Positions 34,665 through 42,746 of a DNA stretch of 55,546 nucleotides are shown in pieces (within the stretch, counting starts at the first letter, position 1; each line of letters opens with the position of its first letter). The DNA is taken from positions 1 through 55,546 of the forward strand of contig CAZJKO010000003.1 in NCBI GenBank assembly GCA_964546995.1. The letters are read 5' to 3'. Both the position numbers and the translations under genes were made by a program. The DNA comes from CAZJKO01 sp964546995. GTDB lineage: Bacteria; Bacillota_I; Bacilli_A; RF39; UBA660. Under the pieces are notes generated by a model, which was not told the DNA's origin, ran no database searches, and saw nothing but the letters and a program-made list of their open reading frames with translations.

Positions 34665-34680
34665 ATTCTCTTTGCTTTTT
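34648..34680 (+). terminator. intrinsic terminator of the ABC-F gene
   Basis: 10-bp stem AGAGAGTCTA with TAGATTCTCT (one G-T), loop GCTAAG, then a T-rich run. Confidence 0.75.
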
Positions 34681-34684
34681 ATTA

Positions 34685-34713
34685 TTGACATTGTTTTTAT
34701 TTCCTTCTATAAT
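34685..34713 (+). promoter_or_regulatory. consensus promoter of the Panacea toxin-antitoxin pair
   Basis: Perfect TTGACA (34685-34690), 17-bp spacer, perfect TATAAT (34708-34713). A second weaker set, TTGAAA (34728-34733) with TATGCT (34751-34756), lies closer to the gene. Confidence 0.85.
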
Positions 34714-34784
34714 ATAGTGCAAATATCTTGAAAAGTTCTTAAAAAAAAGTTATGCTATAGATAGATGATGGGAGGTTGGTCCTT

Positions 34785-35267
34785 ATGTTGAGTGCTGATG
34801 TTGTTGCTAAATATTTCTTGTCTAAAGATCCAAATCGAATCTTATTTAATAATCATGTTGTCACTAAAAATGATAGAAAATTTTATGAAGGCAATGCTCG
34901 ATTAAATAAATATTTGTTTTTATCTCAAGTTGTGTATTTGGCAAAATATGAAACAAAATTAATTTCTGATCCTTTTGTTGCGTATGATAATGGTCCCGTT
35001 GTCAAGGAAGTTGTTGAGGAATATCCATTTCTTGTTTCGAGAAATGAGACTATTGATGTTCCTTTAACAGTAAAGGCATTTTTGGATAAGATTTATGAAG
35101 CTTTGAAGGATGCTTCTTATGATGAATTGATTGAAATAACTCATGAAGATCCAGAATGGATTCGATTAAGTAATGAAACGTTTCGTGCTCCAATCATGAA
35201 TTTAGAAAACAACATTTTAGAATATAAACAAAGATATAAAGGATTAATAGAAGCATTAAAAATATGA
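34785..35267 (+). CDS. Panacea-domain (SocA/DUF4065-like) antitoxin
   Basis: 160 residues. Typical Panacea pattern: LNKYLFLSQVVYLAKYETKLISDPF followed by AYDNGPVVKEVVEEY, and a helical C-terminus with WIRLSNETF. Panacea proteins neutralise many unrelated toxins encoded next to them. ATG at 34785 with GGAGG nine bases upstream. The stop overlaps the next gene in ATGA. Fewer CG dinucleotides than surrounding housekeeping genes. Confidence 0.8.
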   Translation: MLSADVVAKYFLSKDPNRILFNNHVVTKNDRKFYEGNARLNKYLFLSQVVYLAKYETKLISDPFVAYDNGPVVKEVVEEYPFLVSRNETIDVPLTVKAFLDKIYEALKDASYDELIEITHEDPEWIRLSNETFRAPIMNLENNILEYKQRYKGLIEALKI

Positions 35268-35722
35268 TAAATACAGTTGATATCGAAGTTGGGCAAGTAT
35301 TGTGGCTTAAAGTTAGATATCAAATCGATGTTGTTTCTTTCGAAAAACACCCTATGTTAGTTGCCAAAATTAACGATGAATATATCGAAGTGATTGCACT
35401 AGATAAAACATTGGGTAAAATGCATCAACTGTTTCATCGCTATAATTATTATATTGATTCTGATCATCCTAAAGAAACGGTTATTTTTCAAGATAGTTAT
35501 GCACAACTAAATACAAAATTGACAATAGATAATATCGATGAATTGAAATTTTCTAGAAAAACGTTAAATAAACTTTCTGTTCATAAACTAAATGATGTTT
35601 TGTTGGAATATGAGAACTATCAAAACAAATATGGCGTTGATGAACAGAGAATTGTTCATATGACAAAGGATGAAATTCTATATTTGAATCCGTATTTACA
35701 AGAAGATTTTGTCGTAGAGTAA
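35264..35722 (+). CDS. candidate Panacea-linked toxin with MazF/PemK-like N-terminus
   Basis: 152 residues coupled by 4-nt overlap to the Panacea gene. The N-terminal half (VGQVLWLKVRYQIDVVSF, HPMLVAKINDEYIEVIALDKT) resembles the small beta-barrel start of MazF/PemK-type RNases, but the family's key residues are not evident to me; the second half is helical. In the Panacea system the second gene is usually the toxin. The mode of action here is unknown. Confidence 0.6.
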   Translation: MINTVDIEVGQVLWLKVRYQIDVVSFEKHPMLVAKINDEYIEVIALDKTLGKMHQLFHRYNYYIDSDHPKETVIFQDSYAQLNTKLTIDNIDELKFSRKTLNKLSVHKLNDVLLEYENYQNKYGVDEQRIVHMTKDEILYLNPYLQEDFVVE

Positions 35723-35724
35723 AA

Positions 35725-35742
35725 TGATCCTAAGGGATTTTT
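35725..35742. terminator. weak bidirectional terminator
   Basis: ATCC with GGAT, short loop, followed by eight T, between converging genes. Confidence 0.35.
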
Positions 35743-35743
35743 T

Positions 35744-36691
35744 TTATTTGATGAGACTTCCTTTTTCACAACGGTTGCCCCAGCTATCGATTAGTTTTCC
35801 ATCTTGTTTGATGCAGATGATTTCACAGTGGTTAGGACATCTTCCACATTCTACTCCTTCTGTTTTGAAGTTTCGTTCTGTCATGTTGAAGTCGAATATT
35901 TTTTCTTCTTTTTTGTCTTTTGCTAAAATGGCTACTCCTAATGCCCCCATTAAGTGTCCGTTTTCATCGACGATGATTTCTTCTCCCGTGATATCTTCAA
36001 AGGCTTTTTTTACTCCGATGTTTTTGCTTACGCCACCTTGGAAGATGATTGGGGCTTTGATTCTTTTTCCTTTTCCAACGTTGTTTAAATAATTTAGAAC
36101 GACACTTTGGCAAAGGCCTGCGATAATATCTTCTTTTTTGTGTCCCATTTGGGCTTTGTGGACTAAATCACTTTCGGCAAATACTGTGCATCTTGCCGCA
36201 ATTTTGGTTGGTTTTTTACTGGTCAAGGCAATGGATCCGAATTCTTCTACTGGAACATCGAGTCGTTTTGCTTGACTGGATAAAAAGGATCCTGTTCCTG
36301 CAGCACAGAGGGTGTTCATCGCATAATCTGTTACAATACCATTTTCGATTAGAATGATTTTGGAATCTTGGCCACCTATTTCGAAGATGGTTTTGACGTC
36401 TTTATACTTAGAAAGGGTACCAATAGCATGGGCTGTGATTTCGTTTTTGATGATGGAAGCACCTAGTATGGTACCGATCAGTTTCCTTGCACTTCCTGTC
36501 GTACCAGTGCTAACGACGGTTACTTCTTTGTCGATTTGTTTTTTTAAATTTTCTATCAATTCTTTTACGGCTCCTACAGGATTTCCTTTGGTCCAAATGT
36601 AGTCTTTTGCTAGGATGTTATTGTCTTTGTCGATGATGACTCCTTTGGTAGAAATCGATCCAATATCAATTCCGAGATACGCTTTTTTCAT
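35744..36691 (-). CDS. 2-hydroxyacyl-CoA dehydratase activase (BadF/HgdC ATPase family)
   Basis: 315 residues. ASKHA-type ATPase fold: LGIDIGSISTKGV at the N-terminus and FEIGGQDSKI in the middle. The Cys of the shared [4Fe-4S] cluster are present in NTLCAAGTGSF and AARCTVFAESD. After the core a C-terminal Cys motif CGRCPNHCEI with GNRCEKG is added, as in the long activase-related proteins of Bacillota. It injects an electron, powered by ATP, into its partner dehydratase. Overlaps the upstream gene by 26 nt; last gene of a three-gene reverse operon. Confidence 0.85.
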   Translation of the reverse strand: MKKAYLGIDIGSISTKGVIIDKDNNILAKDYIWTKGNPVGAVKELIENLKKQIDKEVTVVSTGTTGSARKLIGTILGASIIKNEITAHAIGTLSKYKDVKTIFEIGGQDSKIILIENGIVTDYAMNTLCAAGTGSFLSSQAKRLDVPVEEFGSIALTSKKPTKIAARCTVFAESDLVHKAQMGHKKEDIIAGLCQSVVLNYLNNVGKGKRIKAPIIFQGGVSKNIGVKKAFEDITGEEIIVDENGHLMGALGVAILAKDKKEEKIFDFNMTERNFKTEGVECGRCPNHCEIICIKQDGKLIDSWGNRCEKGSLIK

Positions 36692-37760
36692 TTTTTCTTC
36701 CTTTCTTCATTTCTAACATGTCATAGAATGCTTCCAATCTAGTTTTGATTCCTTCTTGTGATGTTTGATTGTCAAATGAAAAGTAGATGATGGGCATTTG
36801 ATAATCAGAACATACTTTTTGAATGATGGGGATAGCACCGATTTCTGGGGTACAACCAAAGGGTTTGGTATGAATGATGCCATCGAAGTTGTGATCGATC
36901 AACCATTTGGTACGATAAATATTGTCTAATCCGTCGGCTCCAATTGTGTATTTACAGTAATCTTTGACTTCTTTTAACATTTTTTTGGTTTTCCATCGTT
37001 TCCAAAATAGTAGGTAAGATACATTGGTGAAGCGTTTGATTTCGATGTGCATTTTAGCAAGTGTTTTTTCTAATTCGTAGCTTGCTTGTGGTTCCATAGC
37101 CGTGTAAAGTTCGCCAATAATGCCAATTTTCATGCAGTTTTCTTTCTTTTTGATCGGAAGACGAAGGAAGGCTTTTTTATATTTATAATAATTCCATAGA
37201 AGAGTAATCGGGTTATTACATTTGGTGAAGTGTTCTTCTGTTTCTTTTTTTAAGTCGATGAAGCTATTGGTTTTGACTTCAAAGCCGATATTTTCTCGAA
37301 TGTATTCATCGATGTTATCGAATAATTGAATCATGATGAATGCCATTAAAAAGTAATGGGCAAACTTGATGAACGATAAGTGTTTATTGATTTGTTTCAT
37401 CATATGGTAGACTCTTCTTATCGATACATCTTTTCCAGTTAAACTATAGAATTTGAAATGATAACCTAAATCTTTTAGTATTTGTTCTTGAACTTCAGCG
37501 TAGTAACCATATCTACATCCTCCTCCTGCTTGGACTAAGATGTTGGCTCCATTTTCTAGGGATTCGAGGAAGTTTCCTAGATTGTATTTGAAAGGAACAC
37601 AGACGAAATCTGGTGCATATTTGCTTCCTAGTTCAATTGTTTTTTTGGTGATGGGTGGTGGAGGTAGGACTTTGGCTTTCGTTAGTTTTTTAAATAAATA
37701 GGTGAATACATGATGGTATTCTCCTAAGTGGGGAAAACTCACTACTTTTTCATCATTCAT
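36666..37760 (-). CDS. HgdB/DUF2229-like acyl-CoA dehydratase-type subunit
   Basis: 364 residues, soluble. Candidate iron-sulfur Cys in FVCVPFKYNLG, AGGGCRYGYYAE and HTKPFGCTPEIG. This corresponds to the C-terminal part of the large acyl-CoA dehydratase activase-related proteins, here a separate gene. Its substrate is unknown and the pathway is not shown by the neighbourhood. Overlaps the preceding operon gene by 8 nt. Confidence 0.72.
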   Translation of the reverse strand: MNDEKVVSFPHLGEYHHVFTYLFKKLTKAKVLPPPPITKKTIELGSKYAPDFVCVPFKYNLGNFLESLENGANILVQAGGGCRYGYYAEVQEQILKDLGYHFKFYSLTGKDVSIRRVYHMMKQINKHLSFIKFAHYFLMAFIMIQLFDNIDEYIRENIGFEVKTNSFIDLKKETEEHFTKCNNPITLLWNYYKYKKAFLRLPIKKKENCMKIGIIGELYTAMEPQASYELEKTLAKMHIEIKRFTNVSYLLFWKRWKTKKMLKEVKDYCKYTIGADGLDNIYRTKWLIDHNFDGIIHTKPFGCTPEIGAIPIIQKVCSDYQMPIIYFSFDNQTSQEGIKTRLEAFYDMLEMKKGRKNEKSVSRN

Positions 37761-38682
37761 GAGATATCACGTTTCCTTTTTGTTGATTTAAGATATCGAC
37801 AAAACTTTCAAGACGGGTATATAGACCTGCTTCGGCATTTAGTTCGTCGATAATGATGGGTAAAATGGGGACACTTTTTACTTTTCTTATGACCATTTCG
37901 TTACAAAGGGAGTCTGGTCCACAGGGGAATGTTGTTAGAAGAACGATGCCATCGACACTTCGTTTATAGTGTGTAATTGCGCCTAAAAGATATCGATTGT
38001 AGGTCCAGTATACATCTTTGGAAATGGTTTCACTTTCAATCTCTAATTCGTCTTTTGGGTAAATATCCGAGTAAATTACTTCGATATCCATACTTTTTAA
38101 ATAGCGAATAATGGGTCGACCAATCAATTCATCGTAGAGGTTATAGGGGTGACCTACGATTAGAATTTTTAACTTTTCTGTGTCTAGTCTTGCTTGTTGT
38201 TTTTCGATCCTCCATTCTTCTCTTTCTTTTTCTTTCCTTTTGGCTTTTTTATAAGCTTTCATGGTTTCAAAAGTTGTGAATCCCAGTTGTTTTCCTATTT
38301 TTAAGAACGCTAAGAGTTCATTTTCGTTTTTTTCAACATCGATATTATAATGAAGTAGTTCAACATCTTTAAATAGTGTATTGACTAAATCGTAGAGGAC
38401 ACTGAAATTGGTACATAGTTTTTCTTTTTTTTCGATACAGTAAAGTCTTGGAACTAAAATATAATCACATTTATTCTCTAAGTTTTTTATGTGTCCTAAA
38501 AATAATTTCATCGATAGACAAGCTTCGTCGATACTTTTTTTGGTCCCTTCTTCTAGTATTTCTTTATTGCTTTTATCACTTACTACGATGTCACAACCTA
38601 ATTCCTTAAAAAAGGTCGTCCAAAGTGTTTGGTACTGATAGAATAGTAATGCTCGTGGAAGTCCTATTGTGATATTTTTCAT
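37753..38682 (-). CDS. DUF2229-like acyl-CoA dehydratase-type subunit
   Basis: 309 residues. Starts MKNITIGLPRALLFYQYQTL, typical of DUF2229 proteins, with Cys in DEACLSMKLFLGH and TTFPCGPDSLCNE. It has a charged helical insertion rich in Lys/Glu around residues 155-185. First gene of the operon, with a very strong ribosome site (AAGGAGGA). Together with the other two genes it forms what other Bacillota often encode as one long protein. Confidence 0.72.
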   Translation of the reverse strand: MKNITIGLPRALLFYQYQTLWTTFFKELGCDIVVSDKSNKEILEEGTKKSIDEACLSMKLFLGHIKNLENKCDYILVPRLYCIEKKEKLCTNFSVLYDLVNTLFKDVELLHYNIDVEKNENELLAFLKIGKQLGFTTFETMKAYKKAKRKEKEREEWRIEKQQARLDTEKLKILIVGHPYNLYDELIGRPIIRYLKSMDIEVIYSDIYPKDELEIESETISKDVYWTYNRYLLGAITHYKRSVDGIVLLTTFPCGPDSLCNEMVIRKVKSVPILPIIIDELNAEAGLYTRLESFVDILNQQKGNVISHE

Positions 38683-38740
38683 GACATCCTCCTTATCTCT
38701 ATACTATATGATTGATTTTTTGGTTCTAGTTTTAATCTTA

Positions 38741-38769
38741 TCGACATTTTTTTTATTCCTTGATATAAT
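38741..38769 (+). promoter_or_regulatory. promoter giving a leaderless ylmH mRNA
   Basis: TCGACA (38741-38746), 17-bp spacer, TATAAT (38764-38769) with extended TG. The predicted start of transcription, about seven bases on, coincides with the ATG at 38776, and no ribosome site is visible. Confidence 0.65.
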
Positions 38770-38775
38770 GGTGTT

Positions 38776-39504
38776 ATGAAAAATAAAAGCCAAGAGACAT
38801 TCGATAGAGATCTTTCGTTTCAAATAGAAGGGGCGATTTCTAAAATAGAAAGACATCTTCCATACCATAGTAAATTTTTAGAAGAAGGGAAAAGACAATA
38901 TTTTGAGAATTGTTTAACGAAAAGACATTTGCCTTACGATGTGTTTTCGTTTCATCCTTTGTGTGAGAAAAAAATCATTTATTATGGGGAGGAACCTTGT
39001 TTTGTTCGATGTTTGGAAATTACGTTTTCTCGTCCTATTCGCCATCAAGATATTCTTGGATGTTTATTTGCACTAGGGTTATCTCACGATGTATTTGGGG
39101 ATATTTTTGTGGAACGTGATCACGCTTACGTTTTGGTTCTTTCCCATCTTTCTTCTTTGTTGATTCAGAATATAAAGATGATAGGGAAGAGTTCGGTATC
39201 CTTAAGAGAAGTTGATCAGATGGTTTTAAAGGAAGAACACTTTTGTTTTTTTCAAGTCGTGGTTCCTAGTTTTCGAATTGATGTGGTTCTTAGTAAATTG
39301 CTTTCTATTTCTAGGACTCTTTCCCTTTCTCTTTTGGGGGATCGTAAAGTGATGATCAATTACCGATTGGTGAGCGATAAGAGTAAGGTATTATCGTTTG
39401 GTGATGTGATTTCGGTTCGAGGGTATGGTAAGTTTCGTATGATGAAGGTAACAGGAACTAGTAAAAAGGGTCATTATTATGTAGAGATGATGAAATATCA
39501 GTAG
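38776..39504 (+). CDS. ylmH: YlmH-like S4-domain RNA-binding protein
   Basis: 242 residues. The order is an N-terminal helical part, a middle domain with ILGCLFALGLSHDVFGDIF (the YlmH signature region), and a C-terminal S4 domain (FRIDVVLSKLLSISRT, SKVLSFGDVISVRGYGKF). YlmH binds ribosomal RNA and helps rescue stalled 50S subunits in B. subtilis. The start appears leaderless, which fits the family length (usually about 255). Transcribed divergently from the dehydratase operon. Confidence 0.85.
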   Translation: MKNKSQETFDRDLSFQIEGAISKIERHLPYHSKFLEEGKRQYFENCLTKRHLPYDVFSFHPLCEKKIIYYGEEPCFVRCLEITFSRPIRHQDILGCLFALGLSHDVFGDIFVERDHAYVLVLSHLSSLLIQNIKMIGKSSVSLREVDQMVLKEEHFCFFQVVVPSFRIDVVLSKLLSISRTLSLSLLGDRKVMINYRLVSDKSKVLSFGDVISVRGYGKFRMMKVTGTSKKGHYYVEMMKYQ

Positions 39505-39516
39505 GAGTTGAGTGGT

Positions 39517-40293
39517 ATGAAGCGTGCGTTGGTGTTTGGATTCTTCTTTTTTCTTTTGTTTTTGGGATGGACGGATGTCTATGCGAATCAAAAAGCAATT
39601 AAGAAAAGTCAAGTGTTTTCTTGTGATGGGGTGATGTATGGGTACCATGGGGATCCTATTCATTATCATAAGGTGTTAAAGAAAGGGGATACGTGGTATC
39701 CTGCGGGAGAGGAACTTGATCCTCCTTGTCTTCCCTCTTCCTCTTCTTCTTTTCGCGAAGTAGTAACGCTTAGTAGTTGTGTCGATGGGGATACGGCAAA
39801 ATTTATTACGAGCGATGGGGAAAAGACGACGCGTTTTTTGGCTATCGATACACCAGAGACGGTTCATCCAAAGAAAAAGGCCGAACCATTTGGAAAAGAA
39901 GCAAGTGAATATACTTGCCATGCCCTTAGTCACGCTAAGGAAATCGTTTTGGAGTACGATCCAGGTAGCGAAAAGGTGGATAAATACGATCGGTATTTGG
40001 CATGGGTGTTTGTCGATGGTACTTTGCTTCAACAAAAACTAGTGGAGGAAGGTCTTGCTAGTGTTGCCTACCTTTATGGTGATTATCGTTATACGTCGTT
40101 ACTTCAAGATAGTGAAGCTGTCGCTAAGGTCCATCAAGTAGGTAGATGGAACGAAGACGCGGTTCGATTAAAAGAGACGGAATTAAATCAAAAAGAGGAT
40201 GTTTCGTTTTTCGATTCTTTTTTTGACAAGCTCAAAGAATTTGTTGATAATATCATCGAAGAAATCAGAAAATTCTTTAAAAATTTGTTTTAG
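39517..40293 (+). CDS. secreted thermonuclease-like (SNase) protein
   Basis: About 258 residues from ATG 39517, with TAGGAG upstream (TTG at 39508 overlaps that site). Signal peptide with cleavage after VYA. N-terminal Cys- and His-rich stretch (CDGVMYGYHGDPIHYHK), then an SNase domain: CVDGDTAKF, TRFLAIDTPE (catalytic Arg and Glu) and DKYDRYLAWVF (second Arg). Ends with an amphipathic charged helix (about 230-258). Degrades extracellular DNA or RNA. 12 bp after ylmH. Confidence 0.88.
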   Translation: MKRALVFGFFFFLLFLGWTDVYANQKAIKKSQVFSCDGVMYGYHGDPIHYHKVLKKGDTWYPAGEELDPPCLPSSSSSFREVVTLSSCVDGDTAKFITSDGEKTTRFLAIDTPETVHPKKKAEPFGKEASEYTCHALSHAKEIVLEYDPGSEKVDKYDRYLAWVFVDGTLLQQKLVEEGLASVAYLYGDYRYTSLLQDSEAVAKVHQVGRWNEDAVRLKETELNQKEDVSFFDSFFDKLKEFVDNIIEEIRKFFKNLF

Positions 40294-40305
40294 TTTCCCC
40301 TGTTG

Positions 40306-40314
40306 TGTTATAAT
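40306..40314 (+). promoter_or_regulatory. extended -10 before the thioredoxin-like gene
   Basis: TGTTATAAT at 40306-40314; weak -35 TTGTTT (40285-40290, 18-bp spacer). Confidence 0.6.
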
Positions 40315-40348
40315 CGAGATATACATATGAAAAGAAAGAAGGCAAATT

Positions 40349-40825
40349 ATGAAAAATGATACAATAAAGAACGGTGTCATTATTGTTTTGGTATTACTAT
40401 TGGTCATTGGAGGTAGCTTTTTTACGAGCGAACTTACCCGTCGCGAGGAAAGTGTTCCTGCTTCTAGTGAACAGAAAGAGCATACGCCAATTGGAATCGA
40501 TCAATACTTAGCACTTAAAAAGGGAGAAGAAAAGGCTATTATCTATATTGGGCGTCCTACTTGTTCTGCTTGTAAGATGCAGGATCCTTATTTGAAGAAT
40601 GTCGCTTCAGAATATAATTTGACTGTTTACTATTTAAATACGGATGAACTCAGTGCACAAGAACATAGTCAATTGATGGCAAGTGATGCGTACTTTAACA
40701 ATGGGTATGGAACACCATTACTACTAATTGTTCAAAACGATCAAATTATCGATCTTGCACAAGGTGCTAGACAAAAAGATGGTTTGGTAACGTTCTTTAA
40801 GACGAATGGATTTATTCAAGAATAG
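40349..40825 (+). CDS. membrane-anchored thioredoxin-fold protein
   Basis: 158 residues: membrane anchor (about 8-26), short linker, then a thioredoxin fold with the redox motif CSAC in IYIGRPTCSACKMQD and the cis-Pro loop GTPLLLIVQNDQ. Likely an extracytoplasmic thiol oxidoreductase; the Cys-rich secreted proteins of the pilus region are conceivable substrates. RBS AGAAAGAAGG. Confidence 0.82.
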   Translation: MKNDTIKNGVIIVLVLLLVIGGSFFTSELTRREESVPASSEQKEHTPIGIDQYLALKKGEEKAIIYIGRPTCSACKMQDPYLKNVASEYNLTVYYLNTDELSAQEHSQLMASDAYFNNGYGTPLLLIVQNDQIIDLAQGARQKDGLVTFFKTNGFIQE

Positions 40826-40834
40826 AGGGATTTT

Positions 40835-41278
40835 ATGGAAAGTGTATATGAAAAAGCTCTTGCTTTTAAGCAAAAGTATCCTCTTTGTATTGCTTGGCGT
40901 CTTCGGAGGAATGCCTCTATTATCGAGAAGCATCTAAACGAAGGAGAAACGGTCGATTATGTGTTTGTCGCTCAGAAGAACGATAATCCTTTTCACATTA
41001 TTGGTTCTTGTGTTGTTGCCCTTACCAACAAGCGCATTTTAATTGGACGAGATCGCGTGGTGATTGGGTACTTCTTAGATTCGATTACGCCTGATTTGTT
41101 TAACGATTTAAAAGTTAAGGCTGGAATTGTCTTTGGAAAACTTCATATCGATACGATCAAAGAGTTTATTACACTTTCTAATATCGATCGTCGTGCTCTT
41201 CCAGAGATCGAGACAGAAATTTCGACTTTCATGATGGAACAGAAACAAAAATACGGTTTAAATCATCAAGAAAATTAG
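40835..41278 (+). CDS. PH-domain-like (YokE/bPH) protein
   Basis: 147 residues, no membrane segment. The stretch LNEGETVDYVFVAQKN, then VVALTNKRILIGRD, and LDSITPDL is the pattern of bacterial PH-like domains in which a strand reads ALTNKRI. Function unknown. 10 bp after the thioredoxin-like gene and followed by a terminator. Confidence 0.7.
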   Translation: MESVYEKALAFKQKYPLCIAWRLRRNASIIEKHLNEGETVDYVFVAQKNDNPFHIIGSCVVALTNKRILIGRDRVVIGYFLDSITPDLFNDLKVKAGIVFGKLHIDTIKEFITLSNIDRRALPEIETEISTFMMEQKQKYGLNHQEN

Positions 41279-41282
41279 AAAG

Positions 41283-41317
41283 AATCATTTGTCACTAGGC
41301 AAATGACTCTTTTTTTG
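41283..41317 (+). terminator. intrinsic terminator
   Basis: TCATTTG (41285-41291) with CAAATGA (41300-41306), 8-nt loop, then a T run. Confidence 0.85.
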
Positions 41318-41343
41318 TTATACTTTTAATAAGGTGAGAAAAT

Positions 41344-42591
41344 ATGAAGCGAGTATTTTATTTTATCTTGTTACTTTTTATTTTGTTTGTTGTCTATCAG
41401 TTTGTGGTGATGCTTTTTATCGATCATCATCAAGTTAGTTACACTATTGCTCAAGATGAAAAATCTTTTTCGATTACGGAGACTTTTTCGAAAGAGAATA
41501 AACAAGATCACTATTTTTTTGAAATTCAAGAAGGGGATCATTTATTCTATTTTCATTCTAATACTTCGATGGGGAAACGCGATCATGTGATTCAAGCTTT
41601 GGAAGTTTTTTTGCAAAATGATCTATATTGTCTTTATCCTGTTTTAGAAAAGGATACTCCTTCTTCCATTGTTTGTCTTAAAGATGGAAAGCTTGTTTCT
41701 TATGCTTCTTTACGGCAACAAAACAATGTGGATATTGGTTCGTTTGTCGAAATTCTTCAAAATAAGGGATATCAAAATCCAGGGTGGCAAGTATCCTATA
41801 CTTCTAAAGAGTATCGTGGGAAACTTGTCTATCAAGATAATTTGATCGATGGTGAAATTGTTACGTTGTGGAATTATCAAGGATTGGATTTGTATCAAAA
41901 AGAGGATCTTTCTTCTATTTCTCTTCTTTCTAGCGATCGATACGAAAACGATTTTGGTGCTCTTGTTTCTCATTATTACATCATTCCGAATTACGATCAA
42001 AAACACGATTTTAATACGATGTACCTTGTCAATTTATTGGATCACAGTAAAAAGAGTCTCTATTTTGATGACGATATTTCGTTTGATTCCTATGTTCAAG
42101 GAGTTGTCGATTCTAAATACTATTTATTCGATCGAGAACATAAAAAGCAATATGAAATCAATCCGAAACAAGCATCTTCTCGTCTTATTGGAAGTATCGA
42201 TTTAGAGGGACAATACTTCGATGGTGAGTCTTGGTCTAGTGTTCCTATTTCTCGTTTTGTATCAGAAAAACTTACGTTTCCTACCCCTGTTTCTTCTTCC
42301 GTTAAAGAAAAATATCCTGATGCGACCATTTATGAATTCTTCGATCGTTCCTATGTCATTACGCCTCAAAAAGAAGTTTATTTGGTTTATCGAGATCATC
42401 TCGATCATCCTATTTTCTTATTTCAAGATTCTATGATGCAATCGGTTACGTTAAAAGATGGGGCTATTTACTATATTAAAGATAATATTCTTTATCGTTA
42501 TTCAGATATTCATGGATTAAAACCGCTCGTTTCTTACAATGAGTTTCGTTATAATCATCAATACATTTATGATGTATATTTAAGTTATTGA
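41344..42591 (+). CDS. single-pass membrane protein with large extracellular domain, unknown
   Basis: 415 residues. One N-terminal membrane helix (about 4-26); the rest is outside, beta-rich with many Tyr and Ser. Repeating short strands (YLFDREHKKQYEI, YVITPQKEVYLVYRD, YIKDNILYRY) suggest a propeller-like fold. No family recognised. Preceded by an extended -10 (TGTTATACT at 41316-41324) and followed by two hairpins. Confidence 0.5.
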   Translation: MKRVFYFILLLFILFVVYQFVVMLFIDHHQVSYTIAQDEKSFSITETFSKENKQDHYFFEIQEGDHLFYFHSNTSMGKRDHVIQALEVFLQNDLYCLYPVLEKDTPSSIVCLKDGKLVSYASLRQQNNVDIGSFVEILQNKGYQNPGWQVSYTSKEYRGKLVYQDNLIDGEIVTLWNYQGLDLYQKEDLSSISLLSSDRYENDFGALVSHYYIIPNYDQKHDFNTMYLVNLLDHSKKSLYFDDDISFDSYVQGVVDSKYYLFDREHKKQYEINPKQASSRLIGSIDLEGQYFDGESWSSVPISRFVSEKLTFPTPVSSSVKEKYPDATIYEFFDRSYVITPQKEVYLVYRDHLDHPIFLFQDSMMQSVTLKDGAIYYIKDNILYRYSDIHGLKPLVSYNEFRYNHQYIYDVYLSY

Positions 42592-42657
42592 TAACAGAAA
42601 ATGTTATCCATGATGCTAGTGAGTTGTTCTTTTCGTCAAGGGAACACTCACATTTTT
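42590..42657 (+). terminator. tandem hairpins, second one a terminator
   Basis: GATAACA (42590-42596) with TGTTATC (42602-42608), loop GAAAA; then GTGAGTTGTTC (42619-42629) with GAACACTCAC (42642-42651), one bulged T, followed by ATTTTT. The first hairpin overlaps the stop codon. Confidence 0.75.
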
Positions 42658-42699
42658 CTTTGTCTAAAAAACGTGGGTAATTTTTTCTTTCTTTTTTGT

Positions 42700-42728
42700 T
42701 TGCAATTCTTCTATAGTTTTTGTATAAT
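42700..42728 (+). promoter_or_regulatory. promoter of rluB-lspA-rluD
   Basis: TTGCAA (42700-42705), 17-bp spacer, TATAAT (42723-42728). The leader is very short, about a dozen bases containing the ribosome site. Confidence 0.75.
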
Positions 42729-42746
42729 GTATGCGAGGTGATGGGG

